Of a DNA stretch of 64,000 bases, positions 31,385 through 44,074 are shown piece after piece. Numbering within the stretch: the first letter of the stretch is position 1; each line of letters begins with the position of its first letter. The stretch covers positions 11,691,869 through 11,755,868 of the forward strand of contig JAJVDF010000001.1 in assembly GCA_022410635.1 (NCBI GenBank), read 5' to 3'. The stretch is from Tretioscincus oriximinensis. Taxonomy: Eukaryota > Chordata > Lepidosauria > Squamata > Gymnophthalmidae. A model generated the notes under the pieces. The model did not search any database and had not been told where the DNA came from. It saw only the letters and a program-made list of their open reading frames with translations. The translations under genes and the position numbers were made by a program.

Positions 31385-34300
31385 CAAAACAGTCTTTTGT
31401 TTTGCAAAATCTCATCTCTTCCCCAGAGACGTTTCCAGAAACAGTGACAGAACCTATATCGATCCCAGTTTCCTCCAGGTTCCAGGACTTTGCAGGCAGA
31501 CATTAACCTGTTATTTCTGGCTATCGAAGTTGAACATAGTGGTCACTTGCTAGCAAAGTGGTTAGGGTTTATACACTTTTACAAGAACACTTTCTTCTAG
31601 GGTATTTAGCTACAGCCATCCAGATATTCCTGGATTACAATTTTCAGCATTCTATGTTGGTTGTATTGGATTTCAAGAGATCTGCTCATTTGCTGGGACT
31701 TTTAAGAGAATTTCCACAAGACTTTATGGTCATGTAGGATTGTCATGTTTTAAAAAATAAAAAGTCTTTAGGCATAAAGGTGCAAGCACACAGGGTGTTT
31801 TCAAAGCCCTCTTTTACAAAATGTGCTGTTTGCTTACCCAGACCCCCAAAACATGCATTCAAATATTAAGAAGAGAATCCTGTCTCCCTAACGTAGCATA
31901 GCAACAAGTGCTCGGCACCTAGTAGCTGTCCTTAGACTCTGCAGCCCTAGCAACCATTTTCATAAAAGGTGAATCACCCCTACAGTTACTATTTACTATC
32001 TGCCCAAGAGGTGTATAAACAGATGCATAGGGATGTTGTAAGTGGTTTAACACACAAAAAAAAGTATTTTCCTTGGGTTTGAAATTTGCCTTGTACCTGC
32101 CTTTTTGCATGATTGATCACAGACCTCTTCCCCAGGATTAGCTGTTATTCAATAATTTGGGGCTTCAAGTGCAATGTCTAGCAGGCTCAGCCCATCTTAA
32201 CTTCTAAAGTCAAGGGAGTTTATGCTAGTGGCCCTGAAGGCTGCATCAGCTTTGGAGTTAGAGGTGGCGCCTCCAAAGGAACAAAATCCTCCCTCCTAGT
32301 TTGGCAGTGGAGCCTACTGTGTCACTGAAATGGGCCTTCTATATCTTTGAAGAGATGCTCATGTGCATTCTGCACATGATCCACTGTTCTGGAAGAAATT
32401 AAGTAGCTATTATATCTTGATATCAAGCTCAATATGTCCTAGGCTGGCTTATTTTCCATCCTGTGTGGACATAGCATACTAGCAGAGAAAAAGTCTCAAT
32501 TATCTCATGGTAGCATCTCAAGGTAGGTTTAAGGATCCTTTCCTAGTATGAGGCAACATACCAACCCTTTGTGCACTTGCCTGGGGGACAAGACCATACG
32601 TCTCATGAATGCAGCATCTCTGGGTGNCTGGAGATATTCCCCAGTCTTAATTTCTGTGGACCCTTAAAATTGGTCACAGATGGTCAGGCAGAAGTGTCCT
32701 CCCACACCACTCTCACAGTGTGTTTGCCATCCCTTTACCCCTTCNTGGCAAAAGGTGGGTGAGGGACCCAAAGTCAGGATGAAAAGGCCTAGAGCAACCT
32801 GTTTGTATGCCCATCGCTCTGGGACAAGCGTGCAGAAAACTTCAGCTGGTCCAGATGTTGGTCGACTGGGAATTGTCTTCTCAGACCATTTCTCATAGAA
32901 AGTATGGANTGAGTGTATTTCTTTAATCTATTTTCTTTTCACTGAATACACCGGATTCTGTCAGCCTATCCAGAATGAATAGTGAGAAATTGTTTATAGA
33001 GTTGATGAAAGAAGGAAAGAGGAAGGGAAGGATAGAAAGAAAATCCACAACTTAGATAAATTATAATGATTTCACTGAATATAATTGTCTTCCCAGGCAA
33101 CTGGGGCCAGAGTGCTTTCAGTGGCCAAATCTACCAAACAGCCATCCTTAATTTAAAAAACCTTTGCATTAATCTGATAGTTGTAAAGAAAGGCAGAATG
33201 TACTCCAGGTATTCTTTTCAAAGATAAGGGAACGTGAACAAATCAATAAAGGAATGGCAGCTTGTAAGCTGAAATTCACACAATGGCTGTCATTATTATG
33301 TCTGCCTTGAAATTGCCTTTTAAAATAAACTTTGGTTCTCAGGGTTCTGGCTTATTTTGGCTCTGCTTGGGGAAGGGTGAGAAGGGAGAGAAATATCTAA
33401 ATTTGTGTGTTTGGGATTTGACTTGTTCTTGATGAAGGATGAAATTTAACCAGAGTTGCTTTGTCCCTTTGTCCTGAGAAAGGATATTTTCTACTGCTAA
33501 AGACAAAAATAGAAGTTGAAAATATGATTATCTTCTAGTAAAATCCTGGAAACTATGCAGTTCTTATTGCTACTAGATGCCATCAAATGTGGATTGGCTC
33601 CTAGTGATCAAACATTTGCCATTTTGATCTGGGTTTTGGTGGTGTCTCCCTCAGAGTGAGTTTATCAAGGCATCTGGTCTCTATTTGGAGAAATGGAGCT
33701 GGTCTCGCTTGAGATCCCTTTGTTCTATAATAGAGTCTCTAATACAGTGAAATCCTAGTTTCAGTTCTTTCAAGGAAAAGAGCCTTGGCATCCCTTGTTC
33801 ACTGCTTCTCTCACTCCTGCACTGTCATGTTTTGTTCTTCACTGTCATATACTATTTCATCAAGCCATAATAGAATAAATCAGCCCAACAAGGTGGTTGG
33901 CCCTTTTTGTGCACTATCACCAGGGAATAGTCCCCTCACCACGACTGGCATTGGACTCCATCTCATACCTTCCATGCTCTACTACTGGAATATTCTAGAA
34001 CATCCATTTTTATTCCAAATTATCCAAATGTAGCAGAATTATTAATGTCTGAATGCAATGTCAGTACAGATTGCATCTAGTCATTCCCTTATACATCCTA
34101 GTTGTTATAATTACTTCTTTCAGGAATACAGTACATACTTTTTAGTTATCATATTGCCAATATCAATATACTATTTTTTCTCCTTACTCAAAAAGTCAAT
34201 AAGTAGTTCCTAAATTTTTACAAAATGACATTACTGTTTTCTTCTTTAATCAAGTATGTCAATTTGTGAATTTCTGCCAAGTCTACAAAGAAATAAAAAT

Positions 34301-34500
34301 ATTCAATCCCCATTGCAAATTAGATTTGTTTGCAAAATTNACAAACTTTTCAGCTGTTTGAGATAAAAGCAATCAAANAAGAACAATTTGAATAACTCAA
34401 TACAACTAAAATAACAAGCGGCTACTTTTAAGGCTTACTGCAATCTCAGAATTATCCATACTTTCCTAACAAGTGTCTTAGTAGAGCTCTCTTGCTTTTA
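31385..34500. other. No gene seen
   Basis: Three kilobases without a recognisable gene. At 33574-33640 a 'gatgccatcaaatgtgg' stretch resembles the antisense end of a common squamate SINE but is too short to call. Several single Ns are present. Confidence 0.4.
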
Positions 34501-34539
34501 TGATCTGCTACAAGTGTGAAGCATAGCCAGACATTAGTT

Positions 34540-35030
34540 TTTGACAGCATTTCTGAGGTAGGTCTTAGCTCATTCCTCATGGACAGTGATCACCAGTTCA
34601 ATAATATTCTTGGGTTTATATATCTGCATCTTTTTTCTTCAGACCCCACATACGATTTTCTATGGGTTTCAAATCAGATGACTGTGATAAGCATTCCNGT
34701 CTCTTCCAGGGTTTCTTATGAAGTCAAGGCTTGAAGGATTTTGAGACATGCTTGGGGTCAGCTTGGGGTCATTGTATTGTTGGAAAGTTCAATTCTATGC
34801 AAGCTTCAGCTTCCTTAACATTTTTTCCTAGGATATCCTGATATTTGACTGAATCCATTAAATTCTCCACATGCTGAAGGTTTCCAGTTCCAAAGAAAGA
34901 AAACCAGTTCCAGAATGTTACTGAACTCCCACTGTGCTTCACTCATTGCAAGGATTTTTTTCTGTCTTATGCATCATTTTTCCTCCAAGACATACCACTG
35001 ATCCATAGATCTGAAAAACTCTAGCTTATA
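34540..35030 (-). pseudogene. Tc1/mariner-type transposase relic (DDE domain)
   Basis: The minus strand encodes, with frameshifts and stops, recognisable pieces of a Tc1-like transposase. Near 34865-34925 there is a 'F.GTGNLQH.E..MDS..Y' type segment, typical of the region between the first and second catalytic aspartates. At about 34770 'NNTMTP' stands where intact enzymes have the 'HDNDPKH' block, so the catalytic aspartate is not visible. Near 34650-34680 the DNA reads as the complement of the 'DLNPIE' region, decayed. At DNA level 'gcttggggtcattgtattgt' and 'tttctatgggtttcaaatca' are hallmark antisense Tc1 stretches. No terminal inverted repeats were located. In the intact enzyme this domain cuts and joins at TA sites. 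Old and dead. Confidence 0.7.
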
Positions 35031-35031
35031 G

Positions 35032-36625
35032 TATAAATAGGGTTACCACATTTGGCACCTCAAAACCTGGGAGTTCCAAACTCCTCTTCTTCCACCCAGG
35101 CCATGCCTTTCCCACACTCAGCCACAATCCACCCACAGATCCAGGCCACACTCTGTTTCCAACCCAGGCCATACCTTCCCTCCAAACTGCCCCACATATT
35201 TTTTAAATCATGTATTTTTAACAGCCCCCAGCCCTCTTTCCCTTTCTCCTCCATCTCCTGATCTTGTCCTTTTTACATCTCTCTTCTCCCACCCTTTTGT
35301 GTCCCCCTTGCGAGCTTCTGGGTGGACAAGTGGAGACCAGTTGGCAGCATCCTGATCCAGAACAGCCATCATCCAGCCCACGCAATGTTAAGGTGCCTGG
35401 ATAGCAGCAGCCTAAGCTCTGACCTGTGCCTGCCTTCAAGGAAGTAGAAGCATAGGCAACGATGAATAGAATATTCACCCTTGCCTCACCTTCTAATGTC
35501 TTCACACCTTTCTGCTGGATGCTGATTGCTGACTACTGACTGTTGACTAGAGTGCATGCATGTGAGTGATGACCAGCATCCATGTACTTCTGCCACATCA
35601 CTTATGCCAGGTACTGTAGCAGAAGAGGAGCCAGAAGTGCACAAATGTTAAAAGTTGGCACCTGATCACTTCTGGAGAACTTCTGCTCATAGAACACTGT
35701 TAAATAGAACAATGTGGTTTCAGTTAAAAAGAAGAATAAAAAGCATCCTTTAAAATTAAAATACTTAGTATCCTGGAATTTATTTCATACCTTATTTCCC
35801 CATTTCTTTTAGGATAAATGTATCTTTTAAACCAAGGAATATTTTAGAGAAATGTTCAGATTTAACTTGGAATAAGCATGGGATGTGGTCAGTTTACGAC
35901 ATGATAGCATAGAAAGCCACAAGAACTACCGGAAGAACTTGTCATTCCACTTGATCAATCCATTTAACCTTCAGTTGTAATCACCTAAGGACCTCAGAAC
36001 TGTTTCCGTTGATGGTGCATGTCTTTCCCACACTAGTCCTTTGTCTTGTCCTTGTCTTTCAAGGCGGCTGATTAATCCCAACATAAATGATCTCATCATT
36101 ACCAATCATCCTGTTGGCTATGGGAATGGGGAGGGGAAAGCCTTGTAATAGCCCCCCATGGAATGCTTTGCTTTGATCCATTGTCTAAGTGGATCCTATC
36201 TCCATGGCACATATTCCATTTGCAACTCATCCCCTTGTCTCATCTGTGTGATTGATGGCAGGCAGGAATTGATTGCCAGCTGAGGTCAGGGCAAAGCCAC
36301 AACCCATCACATATGTACTATAGATTGCATGCATTATTACTGCTCATTGGGCTTTTTAAAAACAGGCCTACACAAAATCTAGTTTATAATCCATAGAAAC
36401 GTTCCACTACTTCTGTAACCTCATGGGCTTTGCACATATTCCTCTCAGCCTATGAGACTGGAATGAGGACCCTTTTCAAGAAAAAGCAAAAGTGGGATGG
36501 AAGAACTAAACTGATTTATTTGAGCAGCTCAGGCTGAAATCTATCAAATCAAGAAAAGGACAGTACTACGAGATGTGCAAAATTTGCTTTGAATTTAAAA
36601 ATTCAATCAAACATTCGTGTTTGCA
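35032..36625. other. No gene seen; possible transposon terminus at 35037
   Basis: 'atagggttaccacatttggc' at 35037 resembles hAT-type termini such as TAGGATTACCA at 51968, but no matching right end was found. The remainder is unassigned, with minor pyrimidine-rich stretches at 35235-35300. Confidence 0.4.
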
Positions 36626-36629
36626 AATG

Positions 36630-36960
36630 TTCCCATTGAACTGAAAATATCATCCAGTCCAACGTTCTGCTTCATACAATACTTCATCAATTTCTTCTGG
36701 GTATCCTTANACAACAGAAAAAGGTAGAATTTTTACCCACTCCCAACTTTACTTAGAGGAATCTTGGCTGTTTCTTCAACTTTAAGGCACTTTCTAGGCA
36801 TTCGTTCTAGTTGCCATTGATACACTTGGCCCCATCCTTTCTTAAAGATAGCCAGGTTGGTTGCTGTTACCATCTTTTATGCCCATGTACAATAATTCCA
36901 ACTGTCCTATTCATCATTTTCGTAACATTTTCCATATGAACTTGTTGACTAAAGCTTTTT
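36630..36960 (-). mobile_element. CR1 LINE relic, antisense, old
   Basis: 'catccagtccaacgttctgc', 'cctttcttaaagatagccag' and 'ggttgctgttaccatctttt' follow the antisense CR1 order (compare 31090-31340) with heavy divergence. Confidence 0.55.
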
Positions 36961-37195
36961 GTTTAAGCTAAGCTTCCTTATATCTAGAATTGATGCATAG
37001 ATTGTGCACTGTGGAGCAGGGAAGAAGATCGAGGAACCACTCATGTTTATATATCTAAACTATGTTCTATAGAGAACAGGCAAGAGCAGTGTCCAGGTGA
37101 GAAAAATGATGCTTCCATTTAATGCCATATTCAAAAAGCTGCCCTAGAACACATGATCTGATTTGTTAGTCATGCCTACTCACATGAAGAACCTA

Positions 37196-37870
37196 GCAAG
37201 GGTGTCTTGTAGCACTTTAGAGACTAACAAGAAATAAAACAGGTGGCATAAACATTTGTAGATAAATCTTGTTTTTCAGATGCTGGGAAACACTGCCAAG
37301 TACTGATTAACTATATGACTAAACTGAATGCAGGAAATAATAACAGACATGTAAATATATAGTGAGGGGATTAATTGGATGGAAAGACCTGGANGAAAGA
37401 GGTGCATCTTGGTAAACATTTAGATAATCTTAGGTTTAGCAATCGAATATGTGCAGAAATGTGGAGAGAAGATCAGTCCAAGAGTTCCTTAATAAAGTTG
37501 GGAAGTTAACTGGTGTTATAATATGTATAGTGTGCCAGAAAACCATTGCCTTAAGCAGCAGTTCTGCTGTTTGTCTTTCAAATCTTCCTTTGTAGTTTCT
37601 TTATTTGGAGAGTTCTGTTCTGAGGTCCAGGATACAGTGCCCTGGGAGACTGAAGTGTTCTGTGATAGGTTTATGTGTGTTGCCATTCTGAATATCTGAT
37701 TTGTATCCATTTATTCTCTGGTGCAGGGACTGTCCTGTTTGCCCATTGTAGAATGCTGAAGGGCATTGCTGACCTTGGTCATGGTTCAGTTTAGCTTTCT
37801 CATTTTGCTCTTGCTCCATACACACTTGTCTTCTAATTTGTTTTTCTTGCCTTATCTTTTTCATTCCACA
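37196..37870 (-). mobile_element. Penelope-like element, 3' portion
   Basis: The antisense 3' end is at 37196 ('gggtgtcttgtagcactt', 'agagactaacaagaaataaa'). The 3' UTR runs to about 37560 and the endonuclease end lies at 37601-37864. This gives the fullest view of the element's 3' UTR, about 350 bp, and ties together the pieces at 3512, 7690, 17740 and 19444. The boundary at 37870 is probably a 5' truncation. Confidence 0.75.
37601..37864 (-). pseudogene. GIY-YIG endonuclease fragment of a Penelope-like element
   Basis: An 87-residue frame. After a charged start it shows 'NGQTGQSLHQRINGYKSD', the GIY-YIG-type core in which an arginine follows the 'GQT/S' turn, then 'KPITEHFSLPGHCILDLR'. It then ends, whereas the copy at 17820 continues for another 40 residues. 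The N-terminal reverse transcriptase is absent. In the intact protein this nuclease nicks the insertion site. Family assignment is by motif recognition only. Confidence 0.72.
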
Positions 37871-37874
37871 GCTC

Positions 37875-39785
37875 CTATCTGCTAACTTACCCCAGTCTGA
37901 TGACCATCTGCCAAACCTGGCACAATGGCCTTATCGGATCTGATGAAGAGGTCAATTAACCTCTCAGTGTGACAACACTGTTTCGGGAACTTTTTCCTAC
38001 CAGAACAGAAGAAGAAGAGCTATCCCATTTACTTCGGTAAGGAAGAAAAGATGAGTGTGATAAACATCCCCAAGAAGTAATCCATTCCTGAGAATTAACA
38101 ATAGGGGAAATTGGCAACAAAATTCTATGCTCCCCACCTTCATTTTAATTGTATTTCTGGATATGTTGGAATCAATCCCTGACATAGAAGAATGCACTTT
38201 TGCTCCTTTGTGACCATTTTTTTTAAAAAAAACCTTCTTTGTACCCCTTTGAATGAGTCACACATTTACAAATCTAATGTCATGCATTTGTGCCTCAGAC
38301 GGTAATTCGAGAGTGAGTGTCAGAAGCATAATTGCCCTTTTTGAGGCAGACACATTGTCCCATTGATTTAGAATGGTTGTTTGTTTCTTTATTTGTTGTG
38401 TCCTAGTTGCTGTGGGCTCATCCTTGTAGGTCAAAAAGCTTTTTGTGGATCTACACAGCAGTTCTCTGTTTGCAAGTACCAAACCTAATAGTGCTTGCTT
38501 CTGGATTGCAGTTTCCATCAATTCTAAGCAGCATGATGATCAAAAGTCTAATGTGATGAGTGTTTTATTCCAACAAATTCTATTGTGTTATGTGAATGTC
38601 CTTAAAAGAGTCTAAAATGGTATGACTAGGCTTTCCTTTATTGAAGGGCATGGGGTGAGATGATAACTCTACTTGGGCTTAGGAAGGGTTCTTAACCTCG
38701 ATGAGCAACACAGAGGTTATTACGTCACAACCTTTCATGTGCCTCATAGAATGCTTTTGGTATGAGCTGTACCCACCTTCTCATGGGGATCGCCCATTAT
38801 CAGCCTCTGTGTACAGGTANAGCTTGTCAAATGTGTGGCCAACAGCAAATAAAACTGTGTCACTTCAGCAAAGCTGAAGAAAAAAAAATCCACACATTAT
38901 AATAGTATGATAATGGGGAATTCTTTCCTCCTCCTTGCTAATATTTTTATGTGTGATCTCCAGCTTTCACACTATGATGACACTATCTGGCCACTATCTC
39001 TGAGAGGTGCTAAAACCTTTTTCTTGTCTCTAAGAAAGAGTGGAGGCTACAGAACATTGATCACCTGCTTAACTCCCTTAGCACAGGAAAAAGGTGAATG
39101 GAAAAACACCTAGTAGTCTCCCCAAACTTGAGTGTATTTAATGGTGAGGGTTTTTTTTCTTTGAATTCAACTGCCCTGNAACAAGGGGATACAGATCAGC
39201 CAGTCACAAACTAAGTCATTAAGCCTTTCACATCAAGGGCAGGGAAACGCTTTATGTTTGTGGACAATCAACAAGGATTGTCCATAAGGATGCAGCCATC
39301 CAAGTGCATCCAAAATGAATCCCCTCTCAGGCTTTTTAAGAGATAATTGGACAGCCAGTATACTGAGAGCTGTAGGTTAGAACTGCATGTGAGAAACAAT
39401 GCACTGCATCAGAAAAAGTAGATTTAGGGTGCATCTACACACTGTTCCTCTCTTCAGTATTATTTCATTTGATACTGCTTGTGCTCTCCATGCACAAAAA
39501 CCATGACTTGTTTAATAATTTNCCTGTCTTTCTTATAAAATGCTCCTGTATTTTTTTCTGTGGGCTTGCAAGCTGGGTTCTTGCTGAAAGTCACACAAAA
39601 CATTATTGAAATCCCTGTGCAAAAATGTTCACAATGCTGCCATAGCACCACAAAACTAGAAAGTGATATGAAAAGTCTTTAAACATCTTTGAGGAAAACA
39701 TGCAAGGATGAAACATTATAGTGATGCCATTGTGGAATTGTGAGTAACATGTAAGGCAAATGCATGCCTGTATGCATCTTTAATA
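37875..39785. other. No recognisable feature
   Basis: Nearly 2 kb with no supported gene or repeat. Short frames only. Confidence 0.45.
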
Positions 39786-39791
39786 TATTGT

Positions 39792-40044
39792 TTTATTTAT
39801 TTATTATTTATTTGTATTTGTATCCCGCCTATACCCGAAGGTCTCAGGGCAGCTAACCATAAGGTGGCGCACATAGCTTAACAGACACCCTGTGGAGTAG
39901 GTGGGGCTGAGAAAGTTCAAAGAGCTGTGACTGGCCCAAGGTCACCAAGCTGGCTTTCGTGAAGAAGTGGGGAATCGAACTGGGAGACTACCAGGTACGA
40001 GTCCAGCACTCTAACCACTACACCAAACTGGCTCTCTAATGAAA
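39792..40044 (-). mobile_element. tRNA-derived squamate SINE (family A), full length, antisense
   Basis: The (TTTA)n tail is at the left edge, then 'tatcccgcctatacccgaag', 'ggtctcagggcagctaacc', 'cagacaccctgtggagtagg', 'ctgtgactggcccaaggtc' and the head. Reverse-complemented, the head reads 'gccagtttggtgtagtgg' (A-box region) and 'agttcgattccccac' (B box). This matches the Sauria/ACA-type lizard SINE layout. Confidence 0.85.
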
Positions 40045-40049
40045 AAAAT

Positions 40050-41735
40050 CATTATATGAAATATATATGAAAAATTAATGCTATCAACTTTTTTATGTTC
40101 ATTTATAACCTGCTATGAGACCCTCTTGATAGAAAATATGAGAAAGAGATTTGTTCTGTGACATACAGTTACACATTTACTTCCAGGGATCCTAGGCAAG
40201 GATCCTTTCTGAAAAGCTAAAAAAAAGAACACTAAAGGTACCGCTACAGTGTTAATAACATAGGTTGCCAAGTCTACCCAATCCTAAACAAGCTTGGCAG
40301 TTAATGATTTTTCTAGAAGGACTAAAGTCAAACTCTTGCGAGCAATCCAACTGGTGAGGGATCCAGGATTGCAGGACTAAAAAGGCAATTGAAAAAATAC
40401 TGAGAGTTCTTGGTTCAAAATTAATTTACTAATGGCTATCACCACGTATTGCTGCAGCTGAAGTAGGAATAAATTGCAGGGACACAAGCCTTTGAACCAA
40501 TGAGGATAGGTTACTCTTGACACAACAGATAGTTCAAGACTGATAAGGATGGGGACTAGTCCATTCTGCTTTGGATCAATCTGGAATCAGTTTAGCATAG
40601 CACAGAATAATACATATATGTGAAAATGCCCCATGAGAAGATGGCTAAATGGATTAGATGGGTCATGCATCATCTGAATTTTCCCGACAGAGGAATTCCT
40701 AGAGTCTTAATCAACTGGACAAGAGTTGGACCAATGTTTGTAAGGGTTGGGTACATTTTTGGAAAATAGATCTACCACACGAAAAATGATAGAAAATGTT
40801 ATAATTGGTTATGACAGTTAAACAAAGGCATAGCAGCTATGTTACGTTCTCCTTGCAAGTTTGTCAAAAGCATCTGATTGCAGGTGAGAATGCTTTATGC
40901 AATGAATACAAACATTCCTGGAAGAATGCTTCAGTTTTATGCTTGGAATCTAAGACACACCTAGTTTGAAGGTAGCAGGAGACTCCCAGCTTCTTGTCCT
41001 AACTCTCCATTTTGACATCTAAGGTGAAAGGCACGTGATGGTTGATGGAGCTGAGCTAATGCAGCCTTTAAAATGCACAGCACTACCTCCATTATCTGAT
41101 AAGAACTCAGGGTTCCCCTTTGCAAATCACGATTATTGAGTGCCTCTGCCTCCCCGCTCAACGTGCCCTTGACCTGCTTTATTTTGCTGGCTCTCTAGCT
41201 CCTCTGCTTTCCATAGATTAGCTGGGCTGCCAGCTCTCCTGAAAGGGCAGGCTGCCAAGAGACCCCCTTGCATTGCCTCTCCTTCACTGTTTCTGAATAA
41301 TAAATAGAACTTAAGTGGTGGCTTTATGCCAAGGTAGCATGTCTTCAAGATAGTCCCCTCAGATCTCAGATCAATAGCACTTAGCTGTGTGATTTTGCAT
41401 ACAAAGTCAGGCAANCAAAACATTATCTGCTCCCCCTAAGCATGGGGATCCCACAAAAATCTGCATGTTCCTTTCAAAGAGACTTTGAAAAGAACTTTTA
41501 TCCAAATACCTCATTTTCCCTAAGGAGTAGGAAGAGGAAGAGGTGATAAGAGAAATTACTCAGAGCTGGAACTGACAAGGGCTGAAGATGAAGGTCATCC
41601 GAAATCTACCTTCTTGATTGGCTTCCCTTCTATGTTTCATACAATTTAAGATATTTGTAAGATTGCAGATTGGAAGAATAGGTAACATTTTTAAGACTCC
41701 AAAGAAGTTTCATACTATCACTCTTTCAGACAATT
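40050..41735. other. No recognisable feature
   Basis: Unique-looking sequence. The 96-aa minus-strand frame at 41133-41423 contains an N and no known domain. Confidence 0.45.
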
Positions 41736-41739
41736 CGGT

Positions 41740-42190
41740 AACTTCTGTACAAGTGCCATAGATGAGTATGGTAGAGATGAGCATCTCCACTTGACATGCA
41801 GTCTAGGACCAGGGGCATTGCCTTGAAGCTGATGGGCAGAAGAGTTAGGACAGATAAGGAAAGTATTTTATCCATCCAGAGGGTCATTGGACTATGGAAT
41901 TCACTTTCAGAAAAGGCTGGTGTAGTCAGCAACCTGGACAGCTCTAAGTTAGAATTAGACAAATTCATGGAAGCCAAGTGTATCAATAGCTATTAGAATG
42001 GATCTCCTGATACTGCCTCTGGGATAGAGCAATAGCACTATTCCTGCAATACCATTTGCAGGGAGGCAAGAAGAAGTGACGGTTTTGTCTTCTTTTGATT
42101 GAGTTTTCCCAGGTGCAATTGGCGGTCATTGTATGAGACAGAATGCTGGATTCTGTAGCCCAGATAGACACACTTCCAGGTATACACAGT
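41740..42190 (+). mobile_element. CR1 LINE 3' portion, sense
   Basis: Contains the ORF2 tail (41796-41996), then the 3' UTR with 'aataccatttgcagggaggc' and 'gagacagaatgctggattct'. This is the sense counterpart of the 4.5-kb copy. The terminal octamers are lost. Confidence 0.82.
41796..41996 (+). pseudogene. CR1 ORF2 C-terminal fragment
   Basis: A 66-residue frame: 'SRTRGIALKLMGRRVRTD' followed by 'IQRVIGLWNSLSEKAGVV' and 'SKLELDKFMEAKCI'. It is homologous along its length to the 82-residue frame at 4688-4936, with the same 'WN.L.E' motif and the same final helix. It is truncated before the RT domain and inactive. Confidence 0.78.
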
Positions 42191-42194
42191 AACC

Positions 42195-42815
42195 TCTCCT
42201 TATTTATACTCATTGTACAGTTAGGTTAGTGCTGAAAGGCTTATCACTTTCATAAAAACTTTCAGGAGCTCACCAGCCATGTGAGAAAAACAAAAGCGTT
42301 GGCATGGTGAGGTCTCAGAAGTACCATCGTGGTGCTCTGCTTGACAGTCATTGTATTGAAAGCTGAATCAAATTTGCATGATATGTGTTTGTGGGGTGAG
42401 TTGGGGATTGCTATTCATGAAGGTGCTTGAGGATTTTGAGTCTCACATAGGGCCCCAGTCTTTCCATCATTCTGTGTTAATTATGAAGTATGTGGTGACA
42501 GCAAGAGAGGCCAGACAATGAGAGTNTGATTTAACATGCAGCCATGAGTGNTGGGATTACAGGGGTTTAAGAAGTTACAAAAGGTGAGAGTCAACTTGAC
42601 ATTTTGATTGACTTACAATAGCAGTTGTTAGAGATGGATTATCTTGCCAAGGGCAAGAGAGGAGAATCTATTATTGGAACAGTCAGGACAAAAGGAGACT
42701 TGGTGAACAATACTGAAGGCAAAGTAGTGTGTATCCAGTTTGTTGGAACCTATAGGTTTCTCTGGAGCAAGCTCCAGAATCATATAAGAGGAACAGGACA
42801 GCTGAATTTGGTTTG
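42195..42815. other. No recognisable feature
   Basis: AT-rich, with two Ns and no supported feature. Confidence 0.45.
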
Positions 42816-42818
42816 GAC

Positions 42819-42915
42819 TGTAAGGACCTTTATGCACAAATTTACTAATCTGGTTTAAGGAATTCACTAGTTCACATTGTCTGCATGAGGGTAGTGCTAA
42901 TCCAGATCAGATCTG
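42819..42915 (-). repeat. Short repeat shared with 57785-57880
   Basis: The reverse complement reads 'ctggattagcactaccctca', 'tgcagacaatgtgaactagt' and then 'agtaaatttgtgcataaagg'. The plus strand at 57790-57870 reads 'atggattagcactagaccct', 'atgcagctaatgttgactag' and 'gtaaagttatccataaaggg'. Likely a small unclassified DNA transposon. Confidence 0.5.
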
Positions 42916-43345
42916 TGCTAAACCAGATTGTGGCAGACCACATTAATCAGATTTACATCCATGCTAACACTAATTTGAATTAAACCATGTCACATATGCA
43001 AGTCGTCTAGATTCATGTAATNCTAGGCATAATTGCAAGAGGGGTGCACCACGTGGACATTACAGCAAACCTACCATTGCATTTCTTTCATAGCTTCTCT
43101 GCTGTGGGATGCTGCCTGTTGCTGTTATTACACGTTGGCTGCAGATCTAGCTGGTGAGCTTTTGATCACTAAGTGTGATTGATCAATAATAGGAAAAGCT
43201 GGCAAATTGCAACATTAAACAGCATCATCTTCAGGGTAGCACATGTTGTCTCACTTCTAATNTGGCTCAGTCTGCTTCAAGCAGGTCTGTGGCGTTACAG
43301 TTAATCTGGATCAAGATAATTCAGATTGACTAGAACAGATTCAGC

Positions 43346-43396
43346 ATTGTAGATACATAATAGATACATAATGATAGATACATGGTAGATACATAA
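43346..43396 (+). repeat. Short tandem repeat, TAGATACATAA unit
   Basis: Four imperfect copies of an 11-14 bp unit built on TAGATACAT. Confidence 0.75.
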
Positions 43397-43890
43397 ATGC
43401 CTAAAAGTGAAGGAATCAGCAAAGAACCATAACAAGCAGCAATGATTACAAATATAGTCCTTGGAGTTGTGTATGTATGAAAAACACATTAGGTTTGCCA
43501 CATATTTGTGGCAAAAGAAACACATTTGGTTTGCGTTTAATCTACTAAATTATTAAATATGCTCATCTCCAAATTACCTGAAAAAGAAAACTCCTATTGA
43601 AGAAAGNCCTTTCCAAAAAACAAAATCAAAGCAATGAAATCATCCATGTTCCCAAGTGGGGAACTGTTTCAGTTTAACTGCATTTCTGGATATGCAAACA
43701 TCATAAACTTGGTTCGATGCAAAGATCTGCTAAATTTGAATTGTTTAATTGAATATTCAAATGTGAGTCGAATTTTGAACATTTTTAGTAGTTTCCCACT
43801 ATATCTAACATACCTTCTTTTGCCATGACTGATAATATGTGATTTCTCTTTTTTAATGAAATCTAGTAACATCGTGAATCTTCTTACACC

Positions 43891-44064
43891 CAGTCCTTTC
43901 TACACAGGAGTTTATATCTGGATTATATCTCGTAATAAGGACCTGTCATTTATAATTTAATGGGACAGACCTGAGGCATTTCTTAGTCTACGTAAACGGG
44001 TGGGTGGCAGACCAATATTCAGAAATATACCGTAATCTAGAATAAGACCTTGTGCAGAAAGAGT
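43891..44064. mobile_element. hAT-like non-autonomous relic
   Basis: The left end CAGTCCTTTCTACACAGG and the right end CCTTGTGCAGAAAGAGT are imperfect inverted repeats. The flanks CTTACACC (43883-43890) and CTTACAAC (44065-44072) agree at 7 of 8 positions, fitting an 8-bp hAT duplication. About 174 bp and non-coding. The ends are diverged, so the exact boundary is uncertain. Confidence 0.5.
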
Positions 44065-44074
44065 CTTACAACCT

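Noticed and set aside
33574..33640. SINE 3' end
   Set aside because: Only a 17-20 bp resemblance to the common squamate 'gccatcaagtc' end, too short to call.
35037..35250. Third hAT-like MITE
   Set aside because: A left terminus-like TAGGGTTACCA is present but no complementary right end or 8-bp duplication was found.
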